A stretch of DNA of 64,000 nucleotides from Prevotella aurantiaca JCM 15754 (GTDB taxonomy: Bacteria; Bacteroidota; Bacteroidia; Bacteroidales; Bacteroidaceae), in assembly GCF_000614025.1 (NCBI RefSeq), contig NZ_BAKF01000004.1:1-64000 (forward strand), read 5' to 3'. This document shows positions 8,694-17,788 of the stretch, one piece after another. Each line of letters starts with the position of its first letter. Position 1 is the first letter of the stretch. The notes beneath the pieces were generated by a model that worked only from the letters and a program-made list of their open reading frames with translations, made no database searches and was not told where the DNA came from. The position numbers and the translations under genes are program-made.

Positions 8694-9092
8694 TTAGCGC
8701 ATATACCATAAACCGTGTTTTTTTAGCATCGGAACAACCACTTGCTCGGTGGTGCTGTCGCCGTAATGCAATAAGAGGAAAGCACTGGCTGAGCTGTCTT
8801 TTGCAAGGAATCTGCCACTATGCACGCTTACTTTCTTTATTCCTTTGTGCTTTTTATCTTGCTGCTCCATGAAAACTTTGAAGTTAGCAAGCATTTGGCG
8901 CTTATAGCTTTGGGGCAGCGAGTCGGGCAGATACAAGCCTTTCAAAAACAGCTCGTATTCGCCCGAAATAAGGTTGTCGTAGTAGTGCTTTGCAGCTTGT
9001 GCCGCAATTGCGCCATGGTCTACGTCCTTCTCCTTGCTACAAGAAGGAAGAAGAACTGCTGCGAAGAGCAAAACATAAAGTAGTTGTTTCAT
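8694..9092 (-). CDS. Small lipoprotein, DUF4878-like
   Basis: The 132-residue protein starts MKQLLYVLLFAAVLLPSCSK, a clean lipoprotein signal with the lipidated cysteine at about residue 18. The mature part (an AAKHYYDNLISGEYELF helix followed by a beta-sheet with LLLHYGDSTTEQVVVPM and a final GLWYMR) resembles the NTF2-like DUF4878 lipoproteins of Bacteroidales, whose function is unknown. A longer reading frame exists upstream to 9266, but it overlaps der and lacks the signal peptide, so the ATG at 9092 was chosen. The gene begins 15 bases after the end of der and is probably in the same transcript. Confidence 0.75.
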   Translation of the reverse strand: MKQLLYVLLFAAVLLPSCSKEKDVDHGAIAAQAAKHYYDNLISGEYELFLKGLYLPDSLPQSYKRQMLANFKVFMEQQDKKHKGIKKVSVHSGRFLAKDSSASAFLLLHYGDSTTEQVVVPMLKKHGLWYMR

Positions 9093-9106
9093 ACCTTTAT
9101 TATTGT

Positions 9107-10419
9107 TTACTTCTGACGTATAAACACATTGATAGGGCAGCCGTTGAGGTCCCAACGCTCGCGTATCTTGTTTTCTAAGAAACGGCGGTAAGATTCTTTC
9201 ACGTACTGAGGTAGGTTTGCGTAGAATACAAACGACGGAATCTGCGTGTTCGGCAGCTGCGAACAATATTTTATCTTGATGTACTTGCCCTTTACCGATG
9301 GTGGGGGAGTTTCTTCGATGATAGGTAGCAACACTTCGTTGAGCTTGGTTGTACCAATGTGCATGTTTCTGTTCAAATAAACTTGCTTAGCTACATCAAG
9401 AATCTTGAAGATGCGTTGCTTTGTAAGTGCCGATGCAAAGATGATAGGAAAATCAACAAACGGAGCCATGCGCTCACGAATGGCATTCTCGAACGTCTTT
9501 ATTACCTTCTGATCTTTGTTCTCAACAAGGTCCCACTTGTTTACAACCACCACCAAACTCTTATTGTTTCGCTGAATCAGCTGGAAGATATTCATGTCCT
9601 GCGCCTCAATTCCACGAGTAGCATCAATCATCAAAATACACACATCTGAGTTCTCAATACTGCGGATTGAACGCATAACAGAATAGAACTCAAGGTCTTC
9701 AGTAACCTTATTCTTACGGCGGATTCCCGCTGTATCAACAAGATAGAAATCGAAACCAAACTTGTTGTAGCGTGTGTAAATACTGTCGCGCGTTGTACCA
9801 GCAATTTCTGTAACAATGTTGCGTCTTCGCCAATGAAAGCATTGATGAGGCTCGACTTTCCAGCATTAGGACGACCAACAACCGCAAAACGAGGAATCTC
9901 CTCTTCAAGCTCTTCGTCAGGAACATCTTTCATGCGTTCGAGAAGTAAATCGAGCAAATCGCCCGTTCCGCCACCCGTCTGTGCACTGATGCAAATAGGG
10001 TCGCCAAGACCTAAACGATAAAAGTCTGCCGACATATAGTATTCGCCACTGTTGTCAACCTTATTGGCAACAAGAATAACAGGAAGCTTAGTGCGGCGAA
10101 GAATCTGCGCTACATCCTCGTCCCAATCAGTAACTCCTGTTTCGTTATCAACAACGAAAAGCACAAAATCAGCCTCTTCCGTAGCCACTAATACTTGCTT
10201 GCGGATAGCATCTTCGAAAATATCGTCTGATTTTACAACCCAACCGCCAGTGTCGACAACTGAGAATTCGCGTCCGTTCCATTGACATTTTCCGTACTGA
10301 CGGTCGCGTGTTGTACCTGCCGTATCGCTTACAATGGCACGACGGCTTTGCGTTAATCTGTTGAAAAGTGTAGACTTACCCACGTTCGGGCGGCCTACGA
10401 TTGCTACTAAATTTGCCAT
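9107..10419 (-). pseudogene. der: Ribosome biogenesis GTPase Der (EngA), frameshifted in this sequence
   Basis: Der has two tandem GTPase domains and a KH-like C-terminal domain and acts in 50S subunit assembly. The first half (10419 down to about 9824) carries [21 protein letters not shown] and NKVD, then the second P-loop GRPNAGKSS. The frame then breaks. The second half (to 9107) continues with NKWDLVE and the KH domain ending NVFIRQK. At about 9822-9824 one base is missing. Restoring it gives [20 protein letters not shown], the canonical G2 region, and a 437-residue protein of the normal length. Der is essential in most bacteria, so a sequence error is more likely than a real loss. The gene follows era. 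Confidence 0.9.
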
Positions 10420-10430
10420 TTATTGATGGT

Positions 10431-10580
10431 CTTTCCCACGCTGAGAAACATCTCAAGGGGGCAAGGTGAGGTCTGCACCTTATGAATATTTGCCGAAGAT
10501 GACCACGTCTCCAGCCCTCGCACTGTGCGAGAGTTCGCCCTACATACAGTCAGGGCGTTGTTTGTTGCTTTGTTTAGCTT
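10431..10580. other. GC-richer intergenic segment with three small hairpins between era and der
   Basis: The gap between the era stop and the der start (10420-10708) contains a block that is visibly richer in G and C than its surroundings. It holds three stems: AAGGTG/CACCTT (10463-10481), CTCGCA/TGCGAG (10517-10531) and CGCCCT/AGGGCG (10536-10557). No reading frame is convincing. It could be a structured leader of der or a relic of a mobile sequence. The rest of the gap (10581-10708) shows nothing. Confidence 0.4.
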
Positions 10581-10708
10581 TTCTTCCTTCTACAGGATTT
10601 TCTCAACACGATGTTGAAGTAGTAACGAAACAACTACGTACTTAATTTGAGGATATAACTCAAATAATACAACTTTGTGTTGGTAAAATAATGAAACAAC
10701 TTGGCTTT

Positions 10709-11590
10709 TTATTCGGGATTGTAGCCGAAATTGCCCAACTCTTTCTGCGAATTACGCCAGTCCTTATCCACCTTAACAAAGGTCTCCAAGTATATTTTCT
10801 TATCAAAGAACCTCTCAAGACTCTTGCGCGCCTCCGTAGAAACCTTCTTTAATGCCTGTCCTTGGTGCCCAATAATAATACCTTTTTGGCTGTCGCGTTC
10901 TACATAAATGACAGCATTGATGTGTATTTTCTTATCATCTTCCTTAAAACGCTCTACAACAACCTCAACAGAGTAGGGCACTTCCTTGTCGTAATAACGA
11001 AGAATCTTCTCTCGAATAATCTCAGTTACAAAGAACTTTGCAGGCTTATCAGTAAGCTGGTCTTTATCAAAATAAGCAGGACTCTCTGGCAGCAACTCTT
11101 TAATGCGCTTCATCAGTGCATCAGTGCCAAACTTATTCGTTGCCGAAATAGGCAAAATTTCAGCCTTAGGCAGAAGTCCGTGCCACTTTTCAACAAGACC
11201 AACAAGCGTCTTTTGGTCGCTTTCGTCAATCTTATTGATGAGCAATATAACTGGAATTTGCATTTTTGCCACCTTCTCCAAGAAGTCTGAATTCTTCTCA
11301 GGTTTCTCAATAACATCTGTAACGTAGAGTAAGATGTCGGCATCGGCAAGGGCTGACTCCGAAAAATGCAGCATCATCTCCTGCATTTTATAGCTTGGTT
11401 TCAGTACACCAGGAGTATCGGAGAACACAATTTGCATGTCTTCCGTATTCACAATGCCCATGATACGATGGCGAGTAGTTTGTGCTTTGAACGTTGCAAT
11501 ACTAATCTTTTCGCCAACGAGTTGATTCATCAGCGTACTTTTACCCACATTGGGGTTACCTACTATATTTACAAATCCAGCTTTATGCAT
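10709..11590 (-). CDS. era: GTPase Era
   Basis: The 293-residue protein has [14 protein letters not shown] (G1), TTRHR (G2), FSDTPG (G3) and NKID (G4), followed by the C-terminal KH domain with GIIGHQGQALKKV. Era binds 16S rRNA near its 3' end and is needed for 30S maturation. The length matches the family. The gene lies between fabH and der in the compact run DUF177-rpmF-fabH-era-der, all on the minus strand, with a hairpin (11604-11638) separating it from fabH. Confidence 0.96.
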   Translation of the reverse strand: MHKAGFVNIVGNPNVGKSTLMNQLVGEKISIATFKAQTTRHRIMGIVNTEDMQIVFSDTPGVLKPSYKMQEMMLHFSESALADADILLYVTDVIEKPEKNSDFLEKVAKMQIPVILLINKIDESDQKTLVGLVEKWHGLLPKAEILPISATNKFGTDALMKRIKELLPESPAYFDKDQLTDKPAKFFVTEIIREKILRYYDKEVPYSVEVVVERFKEDDKKIHINAVIYVERDSQKGIIIGHQGQALKKVSTEARKSLERFFDKKIYLETFVKVDKDWRNSQKELGNFGYNPE

Positions 11591-11603
11591 ATCTTTAATA
11601 AAA

Positions 11604-11638
11604 AACGCATCTATCTTTATTGCAAAGAAAGATGCGTT
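11604..11638 (-). terminator. Terminator or attenuator between fabH and era
   Basis: AACGCATC (11604-11611) pairs with GATGCGTT (11631-11638), extended by an inner TATCTTT/AAAGAAA pairing. On the minus strand a T-run follows. It could end or reduce read-through from fabH into era. Confidence 0.65.
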
Positions 11639-11663
11639 AATCTTTATTTATACGAATTCAAAC

Positions 11664-12683
11664 TTATTTCTTTGCCACTGCAGAAGCTCCGTCGTAAGCC
11701 CACTTATAATAAGATGCGCCATGAACAAAGCCTGCACCAAAGGCAGTGAATATAAAGTTGTCGCCTTTCTTAAATTTAGCTTCCTCGTCCCAAAGTGCAA
11801 GTGGAATAGTTGCAGCACTGGTATTTCCATAGCGCTGAATGTTTATTACCACTTTCTCTATTGGGAGGTTAGCACGTTTTGCTACAGCCTCAATGATTCT
11901 TAGGTTAGCCTCATGTGGGACTACCCATTTAACATCGTCTCCAGTAAGATTATTGCGCTTCAGTATTTCCTTAACATCGTTACTCATACTTGTTACAGCA
12001 TATTTGAATACCGTTCGTCCTTCTTGATAAAGGTAGTGTAAACGACGGTCTACTGTAAATTGTGATGGAGGACAAACTGAGCCGCCACCTTTCATGTGAA
12101 GGAATGGCAAGCCTTTGCCATCAGTGCGCAGGAACGAATCCTGTACACCAATACCCTCTTCAGTGGTAGCTTCGACAAGAACTGCACCCGCGCCATCGCC
12201 GAATAACACGCATGTTTGGCGGTCAGTGTAGTCTACAATTGATGACATCTTGTCGGCTGCTATAACAATAATGCGTTTATAGCGTCCACTTTGTATCATT
12301 GTTGAGGCTACATCGAGCGAATAAAGAAATCCGCAGCAAGCAGCAGAGAAGTCAAAGCCAAAGGCATTCTTCAAGCCTAACTTGCCTATAACGATAGAAG
12401 CAGTTGATGGGAATTTGTAGTCTGGAGTGGTTGTAGTAAGGATAAGAGCATCAATACTATCTGGGTCAGCTCCTGTTTTCTCCAAGAGTTGCTTTGCAGC
12501 CTTGCGAGCCAAATAGCTTGTACCAAGCCCCTCTTCTGTTAAGATTCGGCGTTCCTTGATGCCCACGCGTTCCATAATCCATTCATCAGTGGTATCGACC
12601 ATGCGTGATAATTCCTCGTTAGTGAGGACATAATCAGGCACATAGCCACCTATACCAGTGATAATGGCATTTAATTTCTCCAT
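11664..12683 (-). CDS. fabH: Beta-ketoacyl-ACP synthase III FabH
   Basis: The 339-residue condensing enzyme joins acetyl-CoA (or a short branched acyl-CoA) to malonyl-ACP to begin fatty acid synthesis. The catalytic triad is visible: Cys in [11 protein letters not shown], His in VPHEANLRI and Asn in YGNTSAATI. The TTDEWI and GDGAGAVL motifs are also present. Its start lies 7 bases from the rpmF stop, the usual rpmF-fabH arrangement linking lipid and ribosome synthesis. Confidence 0.96.
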   Translation of the reverse strand: MEKLNAIITGIGGYVPDYVLTNEELSRMVDTTDEWIMERVGIKERRILTEEGLGTSYLARKAAKQLLEKTGADPDSIDALILTTTTPDYKFPSTASIVIGKLGLKNAFGFDFSAACCGFLYSLDVASTMIQSGRYKRIIVIAADKMSSIVDYTDRQTCVLFGDGAGAVLVEATTEEGIGVQDSFLRTDGKGLPFLHMKGGGSVCPPSQFTVDRRLHYLYQEGRTVFKYAVTSMSNDVKEILKRNNLTGDDVKWVVPHEANLRIIEAVAKRANLPIEKVVINIQRYGNTSAATIPLALWDEEAKFKKGDNFIFTAFGAGFVHGASYYKWAYDGASAVAKK

Positions 12684-12690
12684 TTGCGTA

Positions 12691-12876
12691 TTACTCCACA
12701 GTTTCTTTTACGATAGCAATTTTACCACGATAGTAGCCACAAGTTGGGCAAACTGTGTGATAAATGTAGTAAGCGCTGCAATTAGGGCATACTGCCAATG
12801 TTGGAGCTACTGCTTTATCGTGAGTTCTTCTCTTGAGTGTACGAGTCTTTGACTGTCTTCTTTTAGGATGTGCCAT
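12691..12876 (-). CDS. rpmF: 50S ribosomal protein L32
   Basis: The 61-residue basic protein starts [20 protein letters not shown] and contains two cysteine pairs (CPNC and CPTC) that form a zinc ribbon. It lies between the DUF177 gene and fabH, as in many bacteria. Confidence 0.96.
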   Translation of the reverse strand: MAHPKRRQSKTRTLKRRTHDKAVAPTLAVCPNCSAYYIYHTVCPTCGYYRGKIAIVKETVE

Positions 12877-12901
12877 AATTCTTTAAACGTTTAATATTTT
12901 T

Positions 12902-13420
12902 TTATTTTTTCAATTTTAATAGGGCTTCCCAGCGCGAATCCATAGGTTTCTCGTCTTCCGAACCGCTTCGGGCGGCAGAGTGTTCCTCAAGAGCTCTTAT
13001 CATAGCGGGGTTGCATTTTCCAGGTGCATGCACATGCTTGATAGGCAGAGCAAGAACTATAAATTCGTAGACAAACCATGAAATGTCGAGTATTCCTTCG
13101 TTCTCGGCTACTACAACAAGGTCGTCTTCTTCTGAGTATGCGTTACCAAACTTAGCTTCCAAACGCTGTTGCGTCTCAATAGGCTGCTCCATATCATCCA
13201 AACAAAGGTCGCACGGCAGTATAACCATTCCTTTTTCGTGGAAATCAAGTGTGAAGTAATCGTTTTGGGTGCGTACTATTTCTAATGAAACATGTACATT
13301 TCCGCGACTTACTTCGGGAGCATCAACTGCCTTAAAGTAAGTATCGTCAAGGTCGAACTCGAAGCTATTTAAGCCGTCGGCAAGACCCTTCAAATCTATT
13401 TTAAGGATATCCAAGTCCAT
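12902..13420 (-). CDS. DUF177 (YceD-like) protein
   Basis: The 172-residue protein has the family's central cysteine pair in LPCDLCLDDM and a conserved acidic block. YceD/DUF177 proteins are encoded next to rpmF in most bacteria and are implicated in 23S rRNA processing or accumulation. This is the first gene of the minus-strand run that continues through rpmF, fabH, era and der. A promoter at 13431-13464 lies right against the start codon, leaving a leader of only a few bases. Confidence 0.88.
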   Translation of the reverse strand: MDLDILKIDLKGLADGLNSFEFDLDDTYFKAVDAPEVSRGNVHVSLEIVRTQNDYFTLDFHEKGMVILPCDLCLDDMEQPIETQQRLEAKFGNAYSEEDDLVVVAENEGILDISWFVYEFIVLALPIKHVHAPGKCNPAMIRALEEHSAARSGSEDEKPMDSRWEALLKLKK

Positions 13421-13430
13421 AATCGGTGTG

Positions 13431-13464
13431 CAAAGTTACGAATATTTTTCTGATATTAAGCAAA
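13431..13464 (-). promoter_or_regulatory. Promoter of the DUF177-rpmF-fabH run
   Basis: On the minus strand, TTTG (plus-strand CAAA 13461-13464) and TAACTTTG (plus-strand 13431-13438) are 22 bases apart. The transcript would start about 5 bases before the ATG at 13420. Confidence 0.6.
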
Positions 13465-13612
13465 TTAAAAGCAAAAATTATATATTTGGCTATTCACAAG
13501 AAGTTTTATAGCGGCAACTTCACATATTTTATTTTATAGGTGGAAAGAAGGCAATAAAGGTGTAAATATTTTTCAAAGAAATATCTTTTACTTAAATCCC
13601 TTGTTATCAGTG

Positions 13613-13690
13613 TGTTGCAAAACCTATTGTTTTGCACGGTAAAAGCGGCTGTTTTGCATTGCAAAACCTACGCTTTTGCAATGTCAAAGC
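13613..13690. repeat. 22-bp palindromic repeat array, copy 1
   Basis: TTTTGC half-sites begin at 13630, 13652 and 13674, exactly 22 bases apart. Each is followed after three bases by an inverted GCAAAA, GTAAAA or similar half-site. A further GCAAAA (13617-13622) precedes them. The array lies in the divergent gap between the DUF177 gene and the secreted-protein gene at 14068. Other than the promoter-like boxes, I see nothing else in 13465-14067. Confidence 0.85.
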
Positions 13691-13884
13691 GCAGTTGTCA
13701 TTTTTTAACAGAATTATCTTTACAAAGCGGAAGCGGAAATTCGGTGTTTCCTTTCGATAGTAAAGAGGAAATGAACCTACTGTCGATAAGGATTATTGGC
13801 TTGATATAGGGTTGATTGTACGTCAAATTTCTACATATTGGAAAGTATTTCAACAAAAGGTGTAAGTTTCTTGGATTTTATTTG

Positions 13885-13892
13885 TATTTTTG
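13885..13892 (+). promoter_or_regulatory. Putative -7 box upstream of the gene at 14068
   Basis: TATTTTTG fits the -7 consensus and implies a leader of about 170 bases. No TTTG at the right -33 distance was found. Confidence 0.3.
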
Positions 13893-14067
13893 TATACTTG
13901 TTGTACAAACTCTTTACTTAGACTTGCAACACCAAGGTAATGAATTTTATGGCATGACAAAGCTCTGAACAATGTATTGTTGCTCAAGAAATTTATAAAA
14001 AAACTAAATCAACGTGTTGCTAAATTAAGATAGTGATATAATACCAATAAACTAAAAGAATAAATAA

Positions 14068-14793
14068 ATGGAAATTATTAAGAAAAGTATTTTACTGCAG
14101 TTATTATTTTGTGTAAGTGTCCCTGCTTTTTGTCAATTTACCTCTTATAGTAAGTATCATCGAGAGTATTCATATGTCTCTGACGTTGAGGATATGAGTT
14201 CATATGAAATTAAGATGTATAATCGTTGGACTTCAAATGAAGCTGATGATAAAGCTTATAGTTTGCTTTTATTAAATGCTGCTCGTGCGCAAGATAATTT
14301 AATAGATGCTCCTGCGCTAATTGTTGCATTTAATTTGTATAATGCTTCTGATGATAATATCGATGAGGGGTTAAATCAGATATTGCTAGAGATAATTAAC
14401 ACTAGCCCCAAAAAAATTAAAAGCATTACTTTTAAGTTTAGCTTTGAGAGAAATGGCGAGCCTGTATATGATGTAAAAACGGGAGACAGGTACTGTGTAC
14501 TGACATTTGGTAATCTTGTAGGACGAACATCTTCTGAACGATATAACGATATTAAGTCGTCCGTGTTAAAAACGTATCATTTTCTTGACTATAGAAATGC
14601 GTTATTTTTTAAGCCATTCTATAATAAGAAGGTTACTTCTACAAAACTGGAGAGTGTGAAAGTTGTTTATACTGATGGAACTACTACAAAGAATATTGCC
14701 ATCTGGGATGAGGGTTATAATAATGAGGACCGTCTGCTCACAGAAGGTCCTTTACAACCTATTATCAAGTTCTTGGATGAAACAAAAGATTAA
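14068..14793 (+). CDS. Hypothetical secreted protein
   Basis: The 241-residue protein has a signal peptide (about 1-22, ending AFCQ) and no family that I recognise. The mature part contains alternating beta-strand patterns (SITFKFSFERNGEPVYDV) that suggest a beta-sandwich, and it ends in a charged helix. It is a single gene, converging with the sensor kinase at 14868. No function is inferred. Confidence 0.6.
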   Translation: MEIIKKSILLQLLFCVSVPAFCQFTSYSKYHREYSYVSDVEDMSSYEIKMYNRWTSNEADDKAYSLLLLNAARAQDNLIDAPALIVAFNLYNASDDNIDEGLNQILLEIINTSPKKIKSITFKFSFERNGEPVYDVKTGDRYCVLTFGNLVGRTSSERYNDIKSSVLKTYHFLDYRNALFFKPFYNKKVTSTKLESVKVVYTDGTTTKNIAIWDEGYNNEDRLLTEGPLQPIIKFLDETKD

Positions 14794-14867
14794 AGAAGTT
14801 TTTTGGAGAGGGCAAGTTTGCTTATTACGTAGACAACAAGTCTAAAAAACAAGCGAATAACAGAGAG

Positions 14868-16037
14868 CTATTTGCTTGCTTTCAGTTCTATTCTGAATGT
14901 GGTTCCCTTGCCCAATTCGGAACTTTTCACAAATATTTTACCATTGTGGTATTCTTCCACAATGCGTTTAGCAAGACTTAAACCTAAGCCCCAGCCACGG
15001 CTTTTTGTTGTGAAACCAGGACGGAAGATATTGCGAAGGTCCTTCTTCTTAATGCCTTTTCCTGTATCGCTTATCTCTACTATTACTCGTTCGCCAATAG
15101 TTTCTACGTGTAATGTAATTGTCCCCGATACACCTCCCATGGCATCCACAGCATTCTTACAAAGGTTTTCTATCACCCATTCGAATAGCGATGCATTAAG
15201 ACGGATAATGATATCTTCTGTAGGAAAATCTTTTTTAAGTTGGATTGTCTTTGAGGTGCGGCGGTCCATGTAGTCAATAACATGGTCGAGTACTTCGCTC
15301 AGACTTACTGGAATTGGTTCGGGCAGTGAACCTATCTTTGAGAAACGGTCGGCTATAAGTTGCAATCGTTTTACATCTTGGTCCATCTCTGGAAGCAATT
15401 CATCGTCAGGATAGTTTTCTTTTAGTATGGTAGTCCACGCCATAAGAGAAGAAATGGGAGTGCCTAACTGATGGGCCGTTTCTTTGCTAAGACCTACCCA
15501 AACTTTATTTTGCTCTGCTCTTTTCGAGGTGAGGAGTGCAAAAATGGCCACAACCACAAATAGCATAACTACGCCTAATTGTACGTACGGATAGAAAGCG
15601 AGCCGTTTCAGCATCAGAGAATCGTCATAACAGACATCAATATAATCGTTTGAGGTTCCTGATAGGCTTATTTTTATATTTTGCTTGTTAGCTTTTAGAA
15701 GTTTTGCCATGGTTGATACATATTGCAAGCTATCCTTATAGTTCTTTGCATTGATGGTAACATTGCGGAAGTCCGTAACGTTTTCATCGCTGTCAAGTAC
15801 TACAACGGGGATGGTATTGTTTTCGTTGAGCACCTTTAAAACCAATGCAAGGTCGGTGTTTTCATCGGCTTGACTTAGTGCGCGCATAGCTTCTGCCCAC
15901 ACTTCCATCTTGGTGCGTTCCTGCCGAGCCAAATCTTTCGTAAGTATATTCGATGCTACCAGCGACATGACTGCTATTGCTATTGCCGCTACAACAAGGA
16001 TTATCTTTACTTGCCTTATTCTATCTGTCCATTGCAT
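14868..16037 (-). CDS. Sensor histidine kinase
   Basis: The 389-residue membrane kinase has two transmembrane segments (about 10-32 and 170-192) flanking a periplasmic sensor region of about 130 residues. The histidine box follows (KETAHQLGTPISSLMAW, phospho-accepting His around residue 189). The ATPase domain has NLCKNAVDAMGG (N box), DTGKGI (G1) and GWGLGLSLAKRIV (G2). No response regulator is adjacent, so it is an orphan within this window. Upstream is the terminator of the protease operon. Confidence 0.88.
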   Translation of the reverse strand: MQWTDRIRQVKIILVVAAIAIAVMSLVASNILTKDLARQERTKMEVWAEAMRALSQADENTDLALVLKVLNENNTIPVVVLDSDENVTDFRNVTINAKNYKDSLQYVSTMAKLLKANKQNIKISLSGTSNDYIDVCYDDSLMLKRLAFYPYVQLGVVMLFVVVAIFALLTSKRAEQNKVWVGLSKETAHQLGTPISSLMAWTTILKENYPDDELLPEMDQDVKRLQLIADRFSKIGSLPEPIPVSLSEVLDHVIDYMDRRTSKTIQLKKDFPTEDIIIRLNASLFEWVIENLCKNAVDAMGGVSGTITLHVETIGERVIVEISDTGKGIKKKDLRNIFRPGFTTKSRGWGLGLSLAKRIVEEYHNGKIFVKSSELGKGTTFRIELKASK

Positions 16038-16111
16038 AACACATATATAAACGACTGGTAACCGATTTTATTGTATGTAGTTGTGCCCTCTTTGATGCGT
16101 ATGAAAACAAT

Positions 16112-16142
16112 AAGGGCGTGCCTGAATTTCAGGTACGCCCTT
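16112..16142 (-). terminator. Terminator of the BACON/protease operon
   Basis: A 14-bp stem with one imperfect pair (AAGGGCGTGCCTGA against TCAGGTACGCCCTT) has a short loop and lies 41 bases past the stop of the gene at 16183. Confidence 0.75.
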
Positions 16143-16182
16143 GTAGTGTAAGTTTAATGATAACTGTATTAGAAGTAAGTTA

Positions 16183-17748
16183 TCACTTTACGAAAACCTT
16201 CTTGGTAGTTCCATTAGAAGACTTAACGATGTTCAGACCTTTCTGTAAGTGCTGGAGTCTGTAACCATCGACAGAGTAATACTTCTCAGTGGCGTTGTCG
16301 TTAATGGTGGCATTCTCAATACCAGCATAAACAACTTCGGTGGTCATAGGGGCGCTTTCATACTTCTTACCATCTTCCTCATATACCATTACAATTGAAA
16401 TCTTCTTTATAGAAGAGTCGTAGAAGTGTAAAATACGTTGATCGTCAGCCATCTTAATGTCTTCATTCTTCTTGTCTTGATAGTTGAAAGGAATATTAAT
16501 CATATTTTTATCAATGTAAAAGTATTGTGCCTTTTTAAATTCAAAAGGTTCTGTACTATTGTCAATGTAGACATTATAGTACATCTTATCAGGATTGAGG
16601 TAGTTGCCGTCAACGTCTGTGTTCTTCACATAGAAAGCCAATGTTATGGTAGTCAAAGAGTAATCGTAGCTTTCAGAAGCAGAGCAATAGTGTAACTTTG
16701 GAGTTTCTGGCTTAGCAGCTTTCTGTTGGTATGGAGTCATGACCAAGTTTTCTAGATTTTCAAGATCTTCCGATGGAATATTCTTTGCGCTACTCTTACC
16801 CATTATAACCTTGAATATTTTGTCGTTGGTAAGTGCGCCTGTTGTACCATTGATGTCAAATTCGAGTTTTTCAGAAATGGTTGTTGCATCACTGTAGGTT
16901 GCTGCGAAAGCGTGATATTCTGAAGGGTCGCTTGAATACTTCAAGAAGTCTTCTTTAACAGCTTTACCAAGATATTGGTTTGTTAGCATTATTGCTTTAT
17001 TGCCGTTTTTGGTAACCTTAATCCAAATGTCGGCAAGTTTCTTACTTTTTGAAATACCTTTGAAGTATATGTCGTTGCCATCTACTGCAGCTTCAATGAT
17101 TCGAGGAGATGTTTCATCTTTGCAGGTAAGCATGTACTGTTTCTTGGTAGCTGAAGATGGAGGTGTAACAAGCTTATCGCTGAGAGGCTGGATTGTAACA
17201 GCCCAATCACCATAACGACTTTCCCACATATTTTTATTATCTACCATTCCTAATATTTCATCCTTAGAACCAGAAACTAACATTGTAAGTGTAGAACCAT
17301 CCCAAGTGTACTCCATATAGTTCTTGCTTGTTGCAACAACTTCGTACTTGTTGTTGTCTTTGATAGACATACGGTTAAGCGTGAATATGCGCTCTGAACT
17401 GCCTGAATCTTCATCATCGTCTCCGTTGTTATCTTTATAAATTACCTGAGGTAGGCTTGCTTTATATTTTCCATTGCTAACCTTGTCTAATTTCAGCCAA
17501 GATTTACTGTTAAGTCCTGAAAGAGGATTGTAAACGTAAAGGCATCCATCTTCACCTTCCACAATTTTAGAAACCAAACCTTCGTATCTACCGAGATCTG
17601 TGCCAGTCCACCCTTTCTTTACCCAGGAGTCGCTGCTGCGGTACATATTATCAATTAACTTTCCTTTTGGTGTTTCTAATATCTGTGCTGAAGCTGTTAG
17701 ACTCAGTGCTAATGCGCAGATTGATAATAAAGTTTTTTCATAATTCAA
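16183..17748 (-). CDS. Secreted protein with C-terminal sorting-like motif
   Basis: The protein has about 520 residues with a signal peptide ending LTASAQ and a long beta-rich body of unknown family. The C-terminus reads YYSVDGYRLQHLQKGLNIV followed by a KKVFVK tail. This short motif recurs in two other surface proteins of this window and resembles Prevotella secretion-sorting ends. The open frame runs to a TTG at 17748. A better start, ATG at 17741 followed by AAAAAA, is one A out of frame. Adding one A would give MKKTLLSICALALSLTASAQ, a classical signal peptide. This is the last gene of the minus-strand operon that begins at 24794. Confidence 0.7.
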   Translation of the reverse strand: MNYEKTLLSICALALSLTASAQILETPKGKLIDNMYRSSDSWVKKGWTGTDLGRYEGLVSKIVEGEDGCLYVYNPLSGLNSKSWLKLDKVSNGKYKASLPQVIYKDNNGDDDEDSGSSERIFTLNRMSIKDNNKYEVVATSKNYMEYTWDGSTLTMLVSGSKDEILGMVDNKNMWESRYGDWAVTIQPLSDKLVTPPSSATKKQYMLTCKDETSPRIIEAAVDGNDIYFKGISKSKKLADIWIKVTKNGNKAIMLTNQYLGKAVKEDFLKYSSDPSEYHAFAATYSDATTISEKLEFDINGTTGALTNDKIFKVIMGKSSAKNIPSEDLENLENLVMTPYQQKAAKPETPKLHYCSASESYDYSLTTITLAFYVKNTDVDGNYLNPDKMYYNVYIDNSTEPFEFKKAQYFYIDKNMINIPFNYQDKKNEDIKMADDQRILHFYDSSIKKISIVMVYEEDGKKYESAPMTTEVVYAGIENATINDNATEKYYSVDGYRLQHLQKGLNIVKSSNGTTKKVFVK

Positions 17749-17788
17749 TATTTTAGATTAGATAATTAATTATTTATTCACATGTCTT

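Noticed and set aside
9107-9676. A separate GTPase gene after der
   Set aside because: It is the second half of Der in another frame. One missing base accounts for the split.
13612-13809. Small open frame across palindrome array copy 1
   Set aside because: It is a translation of the repeat sequence, not conserved in the other copies.
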